From NCBI GenBank assembly GCA_041660815.1, contig JBAZVN010000012.1, positions 55,726-119,725 of the forward strand: a stretch of DNA of 64,000 nucleotides, in the 5' to 3' direction. Made by a program: the position numbers and the translations under genes. This document shows, piece after piece, positions 51,911 to 61,920 of the stretch (position 1 is its first letter; each line of letters begins with the position of its first letter). The DNA is from PALSA-1006 sp041660815. Lineage in GTDB: Bacteria; Pseudomonadota; Gammaproteobacteria; Burkholderiales; Gallionellaceae. The notes beneath the pieces were generated by a model. It ran no database searches. It was not told the DNA's origin and was given only the letters and a program-made list of their open reading frames with translations.

Positions 51911-53996
51911 CGTTCACTCCTAACAATGCTGCTGCAGTAGAGGCGTCAACCAGTCCATTCTCATCTGTCTTAGTTTTGTAGCTCCTATGGTCCAATGAAC
52001 GTCTTATCGGACTAGGATCATGTTCAGGTGGAATCCATAGAATCGCCCCTTCTTGCGTATCGTCAGATTCCAGCCTCATCCGTTGAGTGCGAATATGCGC
52101 CAGCTTCCAGCCAAGGTGCGTTTCCCATCTATCTGCCCCAAACACCCCACTTTCAGCATCCGATTTCGCCTTTTCAAATTGCGAGGCCACCAACCCCTCT
52201 AAACGCTTGATGCGTTCAAGCGTCCTAGGCATCCCTTTGATACAGACGTGTTCCTTGCAGGTCATGCACTCACCACCTTTTGTGCATGGAGACATTGCAT
52301 AGTCATGAGTGCACATCCCATACTCCGTCATGTCTGCAATTCCGATTCGGATGAGTCCGAGATCTTGATATGAAACCGGCAAATTCAGTTTAATTGCCTC
52401 AAGTGCTGTTGGCCTTTCAGTAAGAAGCATTACTGCGCGCACTTGATCTTCTCGCTCCTCAGGAGTGCGTAAATCATAGTGACGATTGTCTTGGATACGT
52501 GCGCGGCCAGCCCACTTCGAGAGTTGCCAACTATCCATTCCTCCGCGTTCCGCATTCGTGGATAACCATACTCGCAACTGATGGGATGTCAGACGAATTT
52601 CCGAGCCATCTTCATCCACAATGCCAAAGCGCTGAAACAGCGTCTTTGTTGGATTTTTTAGACCATCACGCGGGGCTAATTGCCAATTAATCTGATTCAC
52701 TGATGGGGTCAGCCAACTAAACCCCCTAGGTTTGAAATCATTGTGGAACTCACGGTCACGAATCAGCAAGAGTGATTCCCATACTGGCCTATCTGAATTT
52801 AGGATGAGGGGCCATTCTTTATGTTCATATTCGTTTTGAGTGTATTGCGCAAGTTGCTGGTACGTGGGATTTCCATGAGATCGCAATTTCTTGATCCATT
52901 TCCCCAAGCCCAACAAGTGCCATGCAGTAGCTTCATTGTTTATGTCTTTAAGTGCATGCAGTGTTGCCTGTCCAAAGTTCATTGCATGAGCAAACTCTTG
53001 AGCACTAAGCGGCCTATCTGCTGGAAAACCTAAAGGGGTGATGCATTCTTCATGGCGGTAAAACACATCCGGATTGTCATAAGCGAATTTTGCAGCCGCT
53101 CGTGCAGGCGCTCCAATTTCCACAAGACGGCGATGAGCTTCAATGACCGTCTCTCGCATCACATCTGGCACCCACTTTATCGTATCGCCAAATCCTTTCT
53201 CGCCATACCAACGAACTCCAAGGCGACCATTCTCCGTTTCATGTAGGCAATCAACTACTAGCCCCGGCAATTCGCCCGCCCGAGACGGAGCAAACATCAA
53301 CAGCGTCAGAACACTCGACCAGTATTGGTCTTCTTTTGTCACCGCCCTAGAGAAGCAATCAGCTATCGCAGTCATTTGATGCAAACTAGGACACCGCTCT
53401 TCCTGCCACTTCCTAGATTCACTATCAGTCCGCTCTGCCTTTGATCTGGCCCGGCCCCACGGGTTACTCCACTCTGGAAGCGTTGGAACGATCGCTTTCT
53501 TTCGCAGAAATTCATACAGCAATTCCATTTGTTGCCCCAGACGATAGCGCAGATCCGATTCTGAATAACGTAAGTCCGTCAACTCCCGAACCTTGTCCAT
53601 CACCAGTCCATCCGTTTGAAGAACATCAGCTTTCCCATGAACTTCAATCAGTGCATCGTGCACCTGACGAAGGATGATCATTTGATTCCCGATACTCTTT
53701 ACCTGCCTCTCCGACTGGGTATATCGAACACGAGCTTTCGCAAAGGTTAAAAATGGCTCATCCAAAGGCTCAAACTGATACGGGTTGTTTACTTCACTGT
53801 ATTTGGAGAATGCCATCGCATATGATCGATTCCCCTCGACGAATATCCACTTGTTTGATGTAAAACCTCCTTGTTCCTCATACAGTGTTAGCTTGTTCCG
53901 ACAATGACTAATGAAGTCTGACAAGTTCTGCCTAGCAGATAGTTCAGCGCGTGGCTGAAAATAGATAATCTCAGCCAACATCCACCTCCATGCCAT
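51903..53996 (-). CDS. Tyrosine-recombinase-like protein 3, large
   Basis: 697 residues. The C-terminal half carries a degenerate tyrosine-recombinase core: first Arg in FAPSRAGELPG, then LTSHQLRVWLST (H-x-x-R), WAGRARIQDNRHYD with candidate catalytic Tyr. A Cys/His cluster near 570-600 (CTHDYAMSPCTKGGECMTC) may bind zinc. It overlaps the preceding gene by 26 bp. In position and size it resembles TnpB/GmtZ-type proteins. Confidence 0.65.
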   Translation of the reverse strand: MAWRWMLAEIIYFQPRAELSARQNLSDFISHCRNKLTLYEEQGGFTSNKWIFVEGNRSYAMAFSKYSEVNNPYQFEPLDEPFLTFAKARVRYTQSERQVKSIGNQMIILRQVHDALIEVHGKADVLQTDGLVMDKVRELTDLRYSESDLRYRLGQQMELLYEFLRKKAIVPTLPEWSNPWGRARSKAERTDSESRKWQEERCPSLHQMTAIADCFSRAVTKEDQYWSSVLTLLMFAPSRAGELPGLVVDCLHETENGRLGVRWYGEKGFGDTIKWVPDVMRETVIEAHRRLVEIGAPARAAAKFAYDNPDVFYRHEECITPLGFPADRPLSAQEFAHAMNFGQATLHALKDINNEATAWHLLGLGKWIKKLRSHGNPTYQQLAQYTQNEYEHKEWPLILNSDRPVWESLLLIRDREFHNDFKPRGFSWLTPSVNQINWQLAPRDGLKNPTKTLFQRFGIVDEDGSEIRLTSHQLRVWLSTNAERGGMDSWQLSKWAGRARIQDNRHYDLRTPEEREDQVRAVMLLTERPTALEAIKLNLPVSYQDLGLIRIGIADMTEYGMCTHDYAMSPCTKGGECMTCKEHVCIKGMPRTLERIKRLEGLVASQFEKAKSDAESGVFGADRWETHLGWKLAHIRTQRMRLESDDTQEGAILWIPPEHDPSPIRRSLDHRSYKTKTDENGLVDASTAAALLGVNDA

Positions 53997-55530
53997 CTGC
54001 TGACTTTGCTTGGTTGCACATCAATATCACCTGCTGAACTGCCAGAACTAAAAGATCTGTGGACTGAATTACATTCGGAGAAACACCCAATTCCTCCTGT
54101 CGCTTTCGCTCAACGAGTAGCTCTTCTAGCACCTCCTCATGTGGCGCATCTCGCCAAGCTTGGAAATTCAGGCATGTGTAGCATGCTCGATACCCTGATG
54201 CGCAGAAGGCGTGCGTGCCGCAGTTTCCTACAATGTTGGATTTTTCATTCCTCACGCGACTATGGGGGTCATTTGCACGCAACGCATCACGTTCAGAAGC
54301 TATGAGTTTCCCTGCAAAGGCCTGTGCCAAGGGGGCCAATACTGGCGACATGATTTCATCAATTCTCTCGGCCATTTCCTCAGTGTTCGCGGTATACACA
54401 TCGATATTTTGGGTATCCGATTGATCTAGAGCCATTGCGAGTACGACACCTGTAATTCCGCGTCTTGCCAGGTTCGTACCTTTCGTATATCTGAATCGGC
54501 GTGAAGTGAAATTGATGAATTCGCCGGTTCGCTCTGAACGAGCTGTATTCCGTACCGCAACGTCCCTCAAAATTCTCATTGAACCGCTGTGGGTTATATG
54601 CAGATAATCAGGCGTTTCCGTCAAGCAAGTAACCAAATGGTTAATATCTAGCACCTCGTTAACTCTACCTTCATCCAGAAACAACGGAATCTCTCTACGA
54701 ACATCAGGAGGGAGATTCTTTCCAAGCAGATTTTCCACGTACACCTGAGAGGCTTCAGCCTGATTTTTCAAAACCCAATATAGATCCTCATTTACAGACA
54801 AGGATCTAAACGCTTCACGGAATCCCACACCTCGTTGTTTTACTCTTGGAAATTTAACGATGTAGTCACGCCCTTTAGAACCTAGATCGACAGCGCGTAG
54901 CGACCTAATCTGAACAGCTCTTCGCCCTGTAAAGGCTACTGTCAGAAAATATGAATACTGGGACAAATCTATCGTTTTATTAACAAAAGCATTAGCCGCC
55001 CAATTTAACAATGCTCCCTGTTCGATCAGGGTAAGCGGCCCAGAGTAGGGACAAGCTTTTCTTACCGCCTTCCCCTTTACCATTCCTTTCAAGGTTTGTT
55101 CTTCAAGATACTCAGCAACATCGTTATCAACTCCGGAGTATCCCCATTCATTCCATGCGAGAAGGAACGCCTTGAGAGCCCCCATCCAGTATTCAGTTTC
55201 AGATGTCAAAGTTGAACGCCACTTCGTCATCCCTTTCACGCTGATACTTTTCTCCCCAGTGTGATCACAATACATATTTACATACGCAAAAGCGTTATCA
55301 GTTGTCCCTGCAGAAAGCTCTTCAGCATACCGACACAGTGCCTTTCTCAATCCTTTCTGAGTAGCCTCATTCAACTCTCGCATACGCCTAAAGTTGATAG
55401 TGTGTGACCCATCTAGCTGCCATGAGTCTGAATTGAAATCAAACCGATAGCCCATCTTCGAAATTCGCCAATCTGGTTTTTTTGACAGCTCTACAGGTAA
55501 TTCCTGTGTCATGTTTGTGATCGATTGCAT
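53971..55530 (-). CDS. Tyrosine-recombinase-like protein 2
   Basis: 519 residues. Core motifs: Arg in AFTGRRAVQIRSLRAVDL; FTSRRFRYTKGTN in place of H-x-x-R; and a DQSDTQNIDVYTA segment with the presumed Tyr. A CGTHAFCASGYRACYTC motif near 440-460 looks zinc-binding and parallels the one in protein 3. It starts 1 bp after the 432-residue recombinase stop. Several catalytic positions deviate, so it may be structural. Confidence 0.65.
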   Translation of the reverse strand: MQSITNMTQELPVELSKKPDWRISKMGYRFDFNSDSWQLDGSHTINFRRMRELNEATQKGLRKALCRYAEELSAGTTDNAFAYVNMYCDHTGEKSISVKGMTKWRSTLTSETEYWMGALKAFLLAWNEWGYSGVDNDVAEYLEEQTLKGMVKGKAVRKACPYSGPLTLIEQGALLNWAANAFVNKTIDLSQYSYFLTVAFTGRRAVQIRSLRAVDLGSKGRDYIVKFPRVKQRGVGFREAFRSLSVNEDLYWVLKNQAEASQVYVENLLGKNLPPDVRREIPLFLDEGRVNEVLDINHLVTCLTETPDYLHITHSGSMRILRDVAVRNTARSERTGEFINFTSRRFRYTKGTNLARRGITGVVLAMALDQSDTQNIDVYTANTEEMAERIDEIMSPVLAPLAQAFAGKLIASERDALRANDPHSRVRNEKSNIVGNCGTHAFCASGYRACYTCLNFQAWRDAPHEEVLEELLVERKRQEELGVSPNVIQSTDLLVLAVQQVILMCNQAKSADGMEVDVG

Positions 55531-55531
55531 A

Positions 55532-56830
55532 TTACTTGCCCTTACTTATGTGCTTTGACTGATCATCCATATCATCGCGCATCAACTTGTTTGCCATCTC
55601 TTGAGTGTGTCTCATGTTATATGTCTGCGCGCTGTCTTCGGATGACCATCCATTCAGTTGCATACGTATCTGAATTTCTTCTTTTTCATTGATTGGCTTG
55701 ATGGTCGCATCAACCTTGGCCAATTGATTAATGGCGTCAATTTTCTTGGAGAGGCGATAGTTGAAATTGTGACGAAATCCATGTCGGCAGATTTCACCAA
55801 ATAGCTCCGAATTTTCGGATATGGCAGGCCCTAGCACTCTATTTCTAAATGAACTGTCTGATATTGGCTGCCCTTGATACTTTCCTCGTTTATGGGTCAC
55901 GAACAAGAACGGATTTTTATTGGCGCCCGGTATCTTGGAGCGCACTTCCATGACATAGCTTCGAAGTTTCTTCGCAAGTTTCATATTGATGGGAATATTG
56001 CGCTCAAGTGTTTTGGCAACAGGCTGCCTTAGTCGAGGATCAATTGGATTGTCATGTCTACGGACGACAGTAATTTTCCCTAGTTGGAAATCTACATCGC
56101 CGATTTGAATACCAAGGATTTCTCCTGATCTCATCCCTGTCTCGTACATAATGTCGAACATCAACGCATTGCGCTTACGAATGCTAGGGTTCTTATAAGG
56201 ATTGTCTGGTGAGTCTTCTCTGACCACCGCCATCAGGTGTTCAAACACTTCAGGCGGTGGAGCTTTTGCATCCGGCTCATTTGCCAAACCTTTATTGCCT
56301 TTACCTTTGGGCTTCTGGGCAATGATCCTCTTCTTCAAGTCATCAATTACTGGTGACAAAGAAGCGAAATCTGGTCGCTGCCTCAGCATTGCCCTTGCAG
56401 TAAAGTGCAAATAGTTGGCTATATGAACCAACCGATTAGCCGCATGGTCTTTTGAAATAGCCTGAATGTGTGGAGTCATTACTGAGTGACTGGCCGAAAA
56501 CTTCAGTACATTTCTACTTTTCGTAGCCTGATGCCATTCCTTAATGCTGCGTGAATGAAGCAAGCAATGGTCTCGGATTGATGCAATGTCGGCATCGGAA
56601 GGAAATTCGGATTGGCTGATTTCCGAAATCAGATCACGTCCGTTGATCTCTTCCCATAGCTTTAAATGAATGACGTTACGAATCGTGTTTTCAATGGCAG
56701 TCTGCTTGAGTGACACTCTTAACTTCTCAGTAACAAAAAGCGTAACCCAAAAGTCTGGCAACCCAGTGCTATCAACTAGCATTGGGTATCGTTCCCCACC
56801 TGAGAATACCAATTGCATTATGTGCGCCAT
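55532..56830 (-). CDS. Tyrosine recombinase / integrase 1
   Basis: 432 residues. Canonical core: first Arg in YETGMRSGEILGI, ICRHGFRHNFNYR (H-x-x-R), and the nucleophile in AQTYNMRH, with Trp in place of the second His (LNGWSSEDSA). It is the most complete of the three recombinases and probably the catalytic one. It is the first gene of the module, facing away from ssb, with its own promoter and palindrome upstream. Confidence 0.85.
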   Translation of the reverse strand: MAHIMQLVFSGGERYPMLVDSTGLPDFWVTLFVTEKLRVSLKQTAIENTIRNVIHLKLWEEINGRDLISEISQSEFPSDADIASIRDHCLLHSRSIKEWHQATKSRNVLKFSASHSVMTPHIQAISKDHAANRLVHIANYLHFTARAMLRQRPDFASLSPVIDDLKKRIIAQKPKGKGNKGLANEPDAKAPPPEVFEHLMAVVREDSPDNPYKNPSIRKRNALMFDIMYETGMRSGEILGIQIGDVDFQLGKITVVRRHDNPIDPRLRQPVAKTLERNIPINMKLAKKLRSYVMEVRSKIPGANKNPFLFVTHKRGKYQGQPISDSSFRNRVLGPAISENSELFGEICRHGFRHNFNYRLSKKIDAINQLAKVDATIKPINEKEEIQIRMQLNGWSSEDSAQTYNMRHTQEMANKLMRDDMDDQSKHISKGK

Positions 56831-56850
56831 GACGACTTCAATCTCACGCT

Positions 56851-56871
56851 CTTAATCAACACTGGATTAAG
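56851..56871. promoter_or_regulatory. Inverted repeat at the recombinase promoter (operator candidate)
   Basis: CTTAATC-N7-GATTAAG, a perfect 7-bp inverted repeat overlapping the -10 end and transcription start of the recombinase promoter. Its position suits a repressor or recombinase binding site; the binder is unknown. Confidence 0.5.
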
Positions 56872-56897
56872 TATACATTCTAGAAACTCATTATCAA
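56870..56897 (-). promoter_or_regulatory. Sigma-70 promoter of the recombinase module
   Basis: Minus strand TTGATA (56897-56892), 16-bp spacer, TATACT (56875-56870). It fires toward the 432-residue recombinase, leaving a leader of about 30 bases. Confidence 0.6.
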
Positions 56898-56925
56898 CAA
56901 TTATTTTACATCTAAAATAGAAAAA

Positions 56926-56941
56926 GCCCACTAGTGTGGGC
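56926..56941 (-). terminator. Rho-independent terminator of ssb
   Basis: GCCCAC-TAGT-GTGGGC stem followed on the minus strand by a T-run, 42 bp after the ssb stop. It separates the core from the island. Confidence 0.8.
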
Positions 56942-56982
56942 CTTTTCTTATTTAAATATACGTTTAATATAAAACGTACGAG

Positions 56983-57453
56983 TTAAAACGGAATATCGTC
57001 ATCAAAATTATCAAAGTTGCTCTTTGCCGCAGGTGCCGATGCGGCGGCAGGCCGAGCGGCGGGAGCACTGCGTGAAGGTGCTGAAGATTGGTCTTCAACC
57101 ACTTCAAAACTGCCAGAGCCGCCGGACTTGCCGCCTAACATTTGCATCTCGTTGACGATAATTTCGGTGATGTAACGATCCTGACCTTCTTTGGTTTGAT
57201 ACTTGCGCGATTGGATGCGGCCTTCCACGTAAATCTGCGAGCCTTTTTTCAGGTACTCTCCGGCTATTTCTGCCAGGCGGCGATAAAACACCAGATTATG
57301 CCATTCGGTTTTTTCCTGCTTCTCACCGCTCTTGTCTTTCCAGTTTTCAGAAGTCGCCAAAGTGGCATTCGCCACCGCCTCACCATTGGTCATGTAACGT
57401 GTCTCCGGGTCTTTACCCAGACGCCCCACCAGAATTACTTTATTTACCGACAT
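56983..57453 (-). CDS. ssb: Single-stranded DNA-binding protein
   Basis: 156 residues. OB-fold (1-110, starting SVNKVILVGRLGKDPETRY), a flexible Ala/Pro/Ser-rich linker, and the acidic protein-binding tip FDDDIPF. It protects single strands and recruits repair proteins. Translated directly after the YajR-like gene (1-bp gap). Confidence 0.96.
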   Translation of the reverse strand: MSVNKVILVGRLGKDPETRYMTNGEAVANATLATSENWKDKSGEKQEKTEWHNLVFYRRLAEIAGEYLKKGSQIYVEGRIQSRKYQTKEGQDRYITEIIVNEMQMLGGKSGGSGSFEVVEDQSSAPSRSAPAARPAAASAPAAKSNFDNFDDDIPF

Positions 57454-57454
57454 C

Positions 57455-58831
57455 TCATTCCCCTTTCACTAAGTTTTCAATTAATTCTTCGTCGAATCCG
57501 CTCATCTCAACTTTAAGGCAAGCCATCCCTTCTGTTGCCACTACCAATGCCTCGCGCACGCCTCGCGCCGCCAACATGCGCTGTTTGAGCAATGCCGCTT
57601 GGGCATCGTTCATTTCCGGCAAATGATAAAGCATGGTGCGCACCGCTGCAGCGGGACGCATGGTACTGGCAACGAACATCCATATCAACAACAGCACAAC
57701 GGCAAAGATTAAAACCGCGTCCCCGCCATACTGCTGCATCAGTACGCCGCCCATCATCGCACCGAAAAATGCCCCTAAAAATTGCACGCTACTGTGCACG
57801 CCCATCGCCGTTCCTTTCGCATCCAGTGGCGCGATTTTGCTGACCAAAGACGGCATGGATGCCTCCAACACATTGAATGCAGTGAAAAATATTAACAATG
57901 CGGCGACCATTCCCCACAAACTATGTTGCAGCACCAGCATGGCGAATTGCGCGAGTGTGGCTAGCAATATCGCGCTTACAAATACTTGTTTCATCTTTGA
58001 TTTTTTCTCGGCAATGATAATCGGCGGCACCATCAACACAAACGCAACCAGCATCACCGGCAGATAAACCTGCCAATGATGGTCCACCGCCAAGCCCAAA
58101 TCTTTTAGAATAAACGGAACGTGCATAAACACGGACATCAAAATGGCATGCAGGGTAAACACGCCAAAATTCAAACGCAGCAGATCGAAATTACTCAACA
58201 CATCGCGTATTTTTTGTGTACTCGCTTCGGTATCGGAGTGAAAGCGGCTGATGCGCGGCTGGGGTATAAACCACAGCACCACCGCGATAGACAAAAATGC
58301 CAAAACGCCGGTAAACGTAAAAATCCCGGACATGCCCATATACTTAAATAAGACCGGGGACAATATCATCGACACTGAAAATGTGATCCCGATGGTCATG
58401 CCGATCATCGCCATGGCTTTGGTGCGGTGTTCTTCGCGCGTCAAATCAGCAGTCAGTGCCATTACAGCAGCATTGATGGCGCCGGCACCTTGAATGACCC
58501 GTCCAATAATAATCCAATAGATATCATCCGCTGAGGCTGCGATAAAGCTGCCCAAGGCAAACAATAACAACCCTATAATAATTATTGGCTTACGCCCATA
58601 TCGATCGCTCAGCCAACCCGCCGGAATCTGCAAAATAGCTTGCGTCAAGCCATAAGCCCCCAACGCCAGACCGATTAAAAAATGATTTTCACCGCCCGGA
58701 AGTTGCTCTGCGTACAAAGCAAAAATTGGCAAAATAATAAACAGACCTAACATGCGCAGGCCGTAAATACTGGCCAGACCTATGCTGGCACGACGTTCCA
58801 AGGAGGTCATAGCTGAAGTTGATGCAGACAT
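57455..58831 (-). CDS. MFS transporter, YajR-like
   Basis: 458 residues with twelve membrane helices. Motif A is GWLSDRYGRKP between helices 2 and 3. The C-terminal ~65 residues after the last helix (MNDAQAALLKQRM...ALVVATEGMACLKVEM) look like the small ferredoxin-like domain that distinguishes YajR. An efflux role is likely; substrate unknown. The uvrA / transporter-ssb arrangement is common in betaproteobacteria. Confidence 0.82.
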   Translation of the reverse strand: MSASTSAMTSLERRASIGLASIYGLRMLGLFIILPIFALYAEQLPGGENHFLIGLALGAYGLTQAILQIPAGWLSDRYGRKPIIIIGLLLFALGSFIAASADDIYWIIIGRVIQGAGAINAAVMALTADLTREEHRTKAMAMIGMTIGITFSVSMILSPVLFKYMGMSGIFTFTGVLAFLSIAVVLWFIPQPRISRFHSDTEASTQKIRDVLSNFDLLRLNFGVFTLHAILMSVFMHVPFILKDLGLAVDHHWQVYLPVMLVAFVLMVPPIIIAEKKSKMKQVFVSAILLATLAQFAMLVLQHSLWGMVAALLIFFTAFNVLEASMPSLVSKIAPLDAKGTAMGVHSSVQFLGAFFGAMMGGVLMQQYGGDAVLIFAVVLLLIWMFVASTMRPAAAVRTMLYHLPEMNDAQAALLKQRMLAARGVREALVVATEGMACLKVEMSGFDEELIENLVKGE

Positions 58832-59046
58832 AAGACAGAAGCAGAAAAATTGAAGCGCGTATCTTAACTCTAAACTTGCCCCAAGAATCGCCAGAATTAT
58901 CCTGCAGGCACTTATACCCCCGAAAAATGTTGCACTTGATCTTGAGAATTTTTTACCGCATATCAGTGAATTTCATGTTTTGATATTTGGGTTGAGGAAC
59001 ATTTTCGCGTATATTGACGAGTCGTATTTTCAGGTTTATTTCGAGC

Positions 59047-61863
59047 ATGGACTACATCAAAATTCGCGGTGCGCGCACCCACAATCTCAAAAATATTAGC
59101 CTTGATCTGCCCCGCAACCAATTGGTGGTGATTACCGGATTATCCGGTTCAGGTAAGTCTTCACTTGCATTCGATACGCTTTATGCAGAAGGGCAGCGAC
59201 GCTATGTGGAATCACTATCCGCCTATGCACGTCAGTTTTTACAACTGATGGAAAAGCCGGATGTGGACTTAATCGAGGGGCTCTCTCCGGCCATTGCCAT
59301 CGAGCAAAAGGCGACTTCACACAATCCGCGTTCCACAGTCGGCACGGTGACGGAAATTCACGATTATTTACGACTGTTGTTTGCTCGCGCCGGTGATCCG
59401 TTTTGTCCACAGCATGATCTGGTATTGCAGGCTCAGTCGGTAGGTCAGATGGTTGATCATGTTCTGGGACTGGCCGAGGGCACCAAGGTGATGATTCTGT
59501 CTCCGCTCGTGGTGGAGCGTAAGGGCGAGCAACTGGATTTGTTTGACGAATTAAGGGCTCAGGGATTTGTGCGGCTGCGCATCAATGGCAAGATTTGTGA
59601 AATGGATAATCTGCCCGCGCTGGCCAAGAACAAAAAACACACCATTGAAATCGTGGTGGATCGCTTAAAGGTGTCCTCCGAAATCAAACAACGGCTGGCG
59701 GAGTCTTTTGAAACTGCTCTGCGTCATGCCGATGGCCGCGCATTAGCGGTTGAAATGGACTCCGGCAAGGAACATCTGTTTTCAGCCAAATTTGCCTGCC
59801 CCATTTGCAATTATTCTTTGCAGGAATTGGAGCCGCGCTTATTTTCCTTCAATAGCCCGATGGGTGCGTGCCCCAAGTGCGACGGGTTGGGCGTCGTCAG
59901 TTTTTTTGATCCGCAACGCATTGTGGCTCTCCCCTCGCTGAGCTTGAGCGGTGGCGCCATCAAAGGCTGGGATAGACGCAATCAGTTTTACTTTCAAATG
60001 CTGGATTGTCTCGCCAAACATTATGATTTTGATATAGAGCGCCCTTTTGAAAGTCTGCCCGATAAAATTCAACAGGTCATTTTATATGGCAGCGGTAGCG
60101 AATCAATTGCCTTTAAGTATGCGAACGAGCGAGGTAGTCAGTTTTTGCGGGAACATCCGTTTGAAGGTATCGTTAATAATTTTGAGCGTCGCTATAAAGA
60201 AACTGACTCTCCTACTGTTCGCGAAGAATTGGCAAAATATCAAAACTCGTGTTCGTGTCCGGATTGTAAAGGAACGCGACTGCGCATAGAGGCACGCCAT
60301 GTGCGCGTCGCTGATCACACTATCTATCAATTAAGCGGGCTGCCGCTAAAGCAGGCGCTAACTTTCTTTCAGCACATTAAGCTGGCAGGAAATAAGCAGG
60401 CCATTGCAGATAAGATTGTGCAAGAAATTGCCAGCCGCCTTACCTTCCTTAACAATGTAGGCCTTGATTATTTATCGCTGGATCGCTCGGCAGAAACACT
60501 ATCGGGAGGGGAAGCACAGCGCATTCGTTTAGCTTCACAGATTGGCTCAGGTTTAACCGGTGTCATGTATGTACTCGATGAGCCTTCGATAGGCTTACAT
60601 CAACGGGATAACGATCGACTGTTAGACACGCTAAAACGGCTGCGCGACATGGGAAATAGTGTGATTGTAGTGGAGCATGATGAAGATGCGATCCGCACCG
60701 CAGACTATGTGGTGGATATGGGGCCGGGCGCGGGCGAGCATGGTGGCGTAGTCGTTGCTCAGGGATCTGCAGAGGAGGTAATTTCCAACCCGGACTCTCT
60801 CACAGGTGATTATTTATCAGGTCGACGAAAAATCGACACACCCAAAAAATACTTAAAGCCGGATGTAAAACGACGCTTAAAAATTATTGGGGCATCGGGC
60901 AATAATCTAAAAGATGTCACACTCGACCTTCCTGTGGGGTTGCTGATCTCAATTACCGGCGTTTCCGGTTCGGGTAAGTCAACACTGATTAACGATACTT
61001 TATACAATGCGGTTGCTCAACATCTTTACGGAAGCAATGCAGCACCCGCTCCCTATCGCGAGATTCAAGGCTTAGAGTTTTTCGACAAAGTGATCAATGT
61101 CGACCAGTCGCCGATCGGGCGCACACCGCGTTCCAATCCGGCAACCTATACAGGCTTGTTTACCCCGATTCGCGATCTATTTTCCAACGTACCCGCATCA
61201 CGCGAGCGAGGTTACGGCCCCGGACGATTTTCTTTCAATGTAAAAGGGGGGCGTTGTGAATCTTGTCAGGGTGATGGCGTGATAAAGGTAGAAATGCATT
61301 TCTTGCCGGATGTTTATGTGCCATGCGATGTGTGTCACGGCCAGCGCTACAACCGTGAAACATTGGAAGTGCAGTATAAAGGCAAGAATATCCATGAAAT
61401 TCTTGACTTAACAGTTGAGAAAGCCCATGAATTCTTCAAAGCAGTACCGGTGATTTCAAGAAAACTGCAAACATTACTGGATGTGGGACTTGGCTATATT
61501 ACTCTGGGGCAAAGTGCCACCACCCTTTCGGGCGGGGAAGCGCAGCGGGTAAAGTTATCGCTGGAGCTGTCCAAGCGAGACACCGGACGAACTCTTTATA
61601 TTCTGGACGAACCAACTACCGGATTGCATTTTCACGATATCGACCTATTGTTGAAGGTTATTCACAAGCTTCGCGACCAAGGAAATACGGTTGTGGTCAT
61701 TGAACACAATCTGGACGTGATTAAAACGGCAGATTGGGTGATTGATCTGGGGCCGGAGGGAGGAGATGGCGGTGGAAGAATTGTTGCGCAAGGCACCCCC
61801 AAGGATATTGCCGGCAACAAAGCAAGCGTTACCGGCCCCTATTTAAAGAAATTGCTTCGATAA
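59047..61863 (+). CDS. uvrA: Excinuclease ABC subunit A
   Basis: 938 residues from the ATG at 59047 (MDYIKIRGARTHNLKNI), the conserved start; an ATG/TTG-type start 33 bp upstream is less likely. Two ABC ATPase halves: Walker A GLSGSGKSSLAFD and GVSGSGKSTLIND; signatures ETLSGGEAQRIRL and TTLSGGEAQRVKL. Zinc modules CPICNYSLQ...CPKC, CSCPDC, and CESCQGDG...CDVCHG. It recognises DNA damage for nucleotide excision repair. Divergent from the yajR-ssb pair. Confidence 0.97.
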   Translation: MDYIKIRGARTHNLKNISLDLPRNQLVVITGLSGSGKSSLAFDTLYAEGQRRYVESLSAYARQFLQLMEKPDVDLIEGLSPAIAIEQKATSHNPRSTVGTVTEIHDYLRLLFARAGDPFCPQHDLVLQAQSVGQMVDHVLGLAEGTKVMILSPLVVERKGEQLDLFDELRAQGFVRLRINGKICEMDNLPALAKNKKHTIEIVVDRLKVSSEIKQRLAESFETALRHADGRALAVEMDSGKEHLFSAKFACPICNYSLQELEPRLFSFNSPMGACPKCDGLGVVSFFDPQRIVALPSLSLSGGAIKGWDRRNQFYFQMLDCLAKHYDFDIERPFESLPDKIQQVILYGSGSESIAFKYANERGSQFLREHPFEGIVNNFERRYKETDSPTVREELAKYQNSCSCPDCKGTRLRIEARHVRVADHTIYQLSGLPLKQALTFFQHIKLAGNKQAIADKIVQEIASRLTFLNNVGLDYLSLDRSAETLSGGEAQRIRLASQIGSGLTGVMYVLDEPSIGLHQRDNDRLLDTLKRLRDMGNSVIVVEHDEDAIRTADYVVDMGPGAGEHGGVVVAQGSAEEVISNPDSLTGDYLSGRRKIDTPKKYLKPDVKRRLKIIGASGNNLKDVTLDLPVGLLISITGVSGSGKSTLINDTLYNAVAQHLYGSNAAPAPYREIQGLEFFDKVINVDQSPIGRTPRSNPATYTGLFTPIRDLFSNVPASRERGYGPGRFSFNVKGGRCESCQGDGVIKVEMHFLPDVYVPCDVCHGQRYNRETLEVQYKGKNIHEILDLTVEKAHEFFKAVPVISRKLQTLLDVGLGYITLGQSATTLSGGEAQRVKLSLELSKRDTGRTLYILDEPTTGLHFHDIDLLLKVIHKLRDQGNTVVVIEHNLDVIKTADWVIDLGPEGGDGGGRIVAQGTPKDIAGNKASVTGPYLKKLLR

Positions 61864-61899
61864 AACAAAAAGGCCGGAAGAATCCGGCCTTTTTGTTTT
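61862..61899. terminator. Bidirectional terminator between uvrA and rplQ
   Basis: Perfect 17-bp arms (61862-61878 and 61883-61899, core GGCCGGA/TCCGGCC) with a 4-nt loop, flanked by A-run and T-run, so it works on both strands for the convergent genes. It includes the uvrA stop codon. Confidence 0.9.
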
Positions 61900-61920
61900 A
61901 TGTTTCGTTTCGAGTAAAAC

